This document shows positions 12,315 through 12,618 of a stretch of 12,618 bases of DNA, piece after piece. The notes below the pieces were generated by a model. It was not told the origin of the DNA and did no database searches. It worked only from the letters and a program-made list of their open reading frames with translations. A program made the translations under genes and the position numbers. This stretch comes from Clostridiales bacterium (lineage in GTDB: Bacteria > Bacillota > Clostridia > WRLR01). Position 1 is the stretch's first letter; the number at the start of each line of letters is the position of its first letter. Location: contig JAISFK010000379.1 of NCBI GenBank assembly GCA_031263625.1, positions 1-12,618 on the forward strand, given 5' to 3'.

Positions 12315-12618
12315 GCAAAAAAAGTTAAACTCGATGCAAGATCGAATTTCCATAAACTCATTTTACAGTCATCAAAACAATAAATTAATTAAATATTTTG
12401 ATATTTTGATTAAATATTCACTACTGCTGCCGCAACGGCGGGTATTTGCCATGCGGCGGGCTCGAGGCCGGGGGAGCGGCGGCGGCGACGGGGCGGGGAC
12501 GCGCGAACCTGCGGCAAGATTTAAATTGAAATATGGCGGGCGGCGTGATATCATAAAGCCGATAGCATACATATAAATAAAGGCAGCAATTACGCGGATG
12601 ATTATATGACCGATAGAA
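12315..12618. other. Divergent intergenic region at the right edge
   Basis: There is no convincing gene here. Bases 12320-12420 are very AT-rich and should hold the leftward promoter of the arabinanase-like gene. I find only weak boxes there (for example TAAAAT read leftward near 12362-12367) and a tandem ATATTTTG at 12393-12408. Bases 12425-12515 form a GC-rich island. From 12520 the sequence turns AT-rich again, with a rightward promoter candidate. Confidence 0.55.
12526..12554 (+). promoter_or_regulatory. Candidate rightward promoter for a gene beyond the window
   Basis: TTGAAA (12526-12531) and TATCAT (12549-12554) are separated by exactly 17 bases. They match the sigma-A -35 consensus at 5 of 6 positions and the -10 at 4 of 6. 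No gene on the + strand starts convincingly before the window ends, so the target would lie to the right. Confidence 0.5.

Noticed and set aside
12300..12353. Upstream ATG adding 18 residues to the arabinanase-like protein
   Set aside because: It lacks a ribosome-binding site and would bury the signal peptide behind a non-typical leader; the ATG at 12299 has GGAGGAGG at ideal spacing.
12598..12618. Possible start of a new + strand gene at the window edge (ATG at 12598 or 12606)
   Set aside because: The first runs into a stop after three codons. The second has only four codons in the window and no Shine-Dalgarno at the right distance.

Overview
The window is a GC-rich bacterial segment with strong Shine-Dalgarno sites, tightly packed genes, a lipoprotein sugar-binding protein, a YesM/YesN-type two-component pair and a dockerin-bearing secreted enzyme. 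Together these point to an anaerobic, polysaccharide-degrading member of the Firmicutes (Clostridia-like). The lineage is inferred from gene content and style; no rRNA or tRNA gene is present to confirm it.

Layout. 1-96 is the 3' end of an OmpR/KdpE-type response regulator, followed by about 340 bases without a gene that probably carry the promoter region of the next operon. 439-8452 (+) is a six-gene carbohydrate cluster: solute-binding lipoprotein, two ABC permeases, sensor histidine kinase, AraC-type response regulator and a cytoplasmic GH43 glycosidase. No ATPase gene is present. 8453-8666 is a structured, repeat-rich convergent junction with a terminator. 12299-8667 (-) encodes a 1210-residue secreted modular enzyme: signal peptide, Big_2 Ig-like domain, GH43 endo-arabinanase-type catalytic domain with its C-terminal beta domain, FIVAR modules, an Ala/Glu repeat, a cohesin-like domain and a dockerin. 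12300-12618 is a divergent intergenic region with a good rightward promoter candidate.

How it could work together (inference). The secreted arabinanase-like enzyme cuts arabinan outside the cell. The lipoprotein and permeases import the oligosaccharides, powered by a shared ATPase encoded elsewhere. The cytoplasmic GH43 trims them to monosaccharide. The YesM/YesN-like pair senses an extracellular cue and activates the operon. The substrate assignment rests on GH43 similarity and gene neighbourhood; xylan or arabinoxylan fragments remain possible.

The most unusual points are: the FIVAR/cohesin-like/dockerin tail, reminiscent of clostridial secreted glycosidase complexes; a repeat tract that interrupts a FIVAR module; short tandem duplications at several of the intergenic junctions; and a response regulator that has no ATG start.
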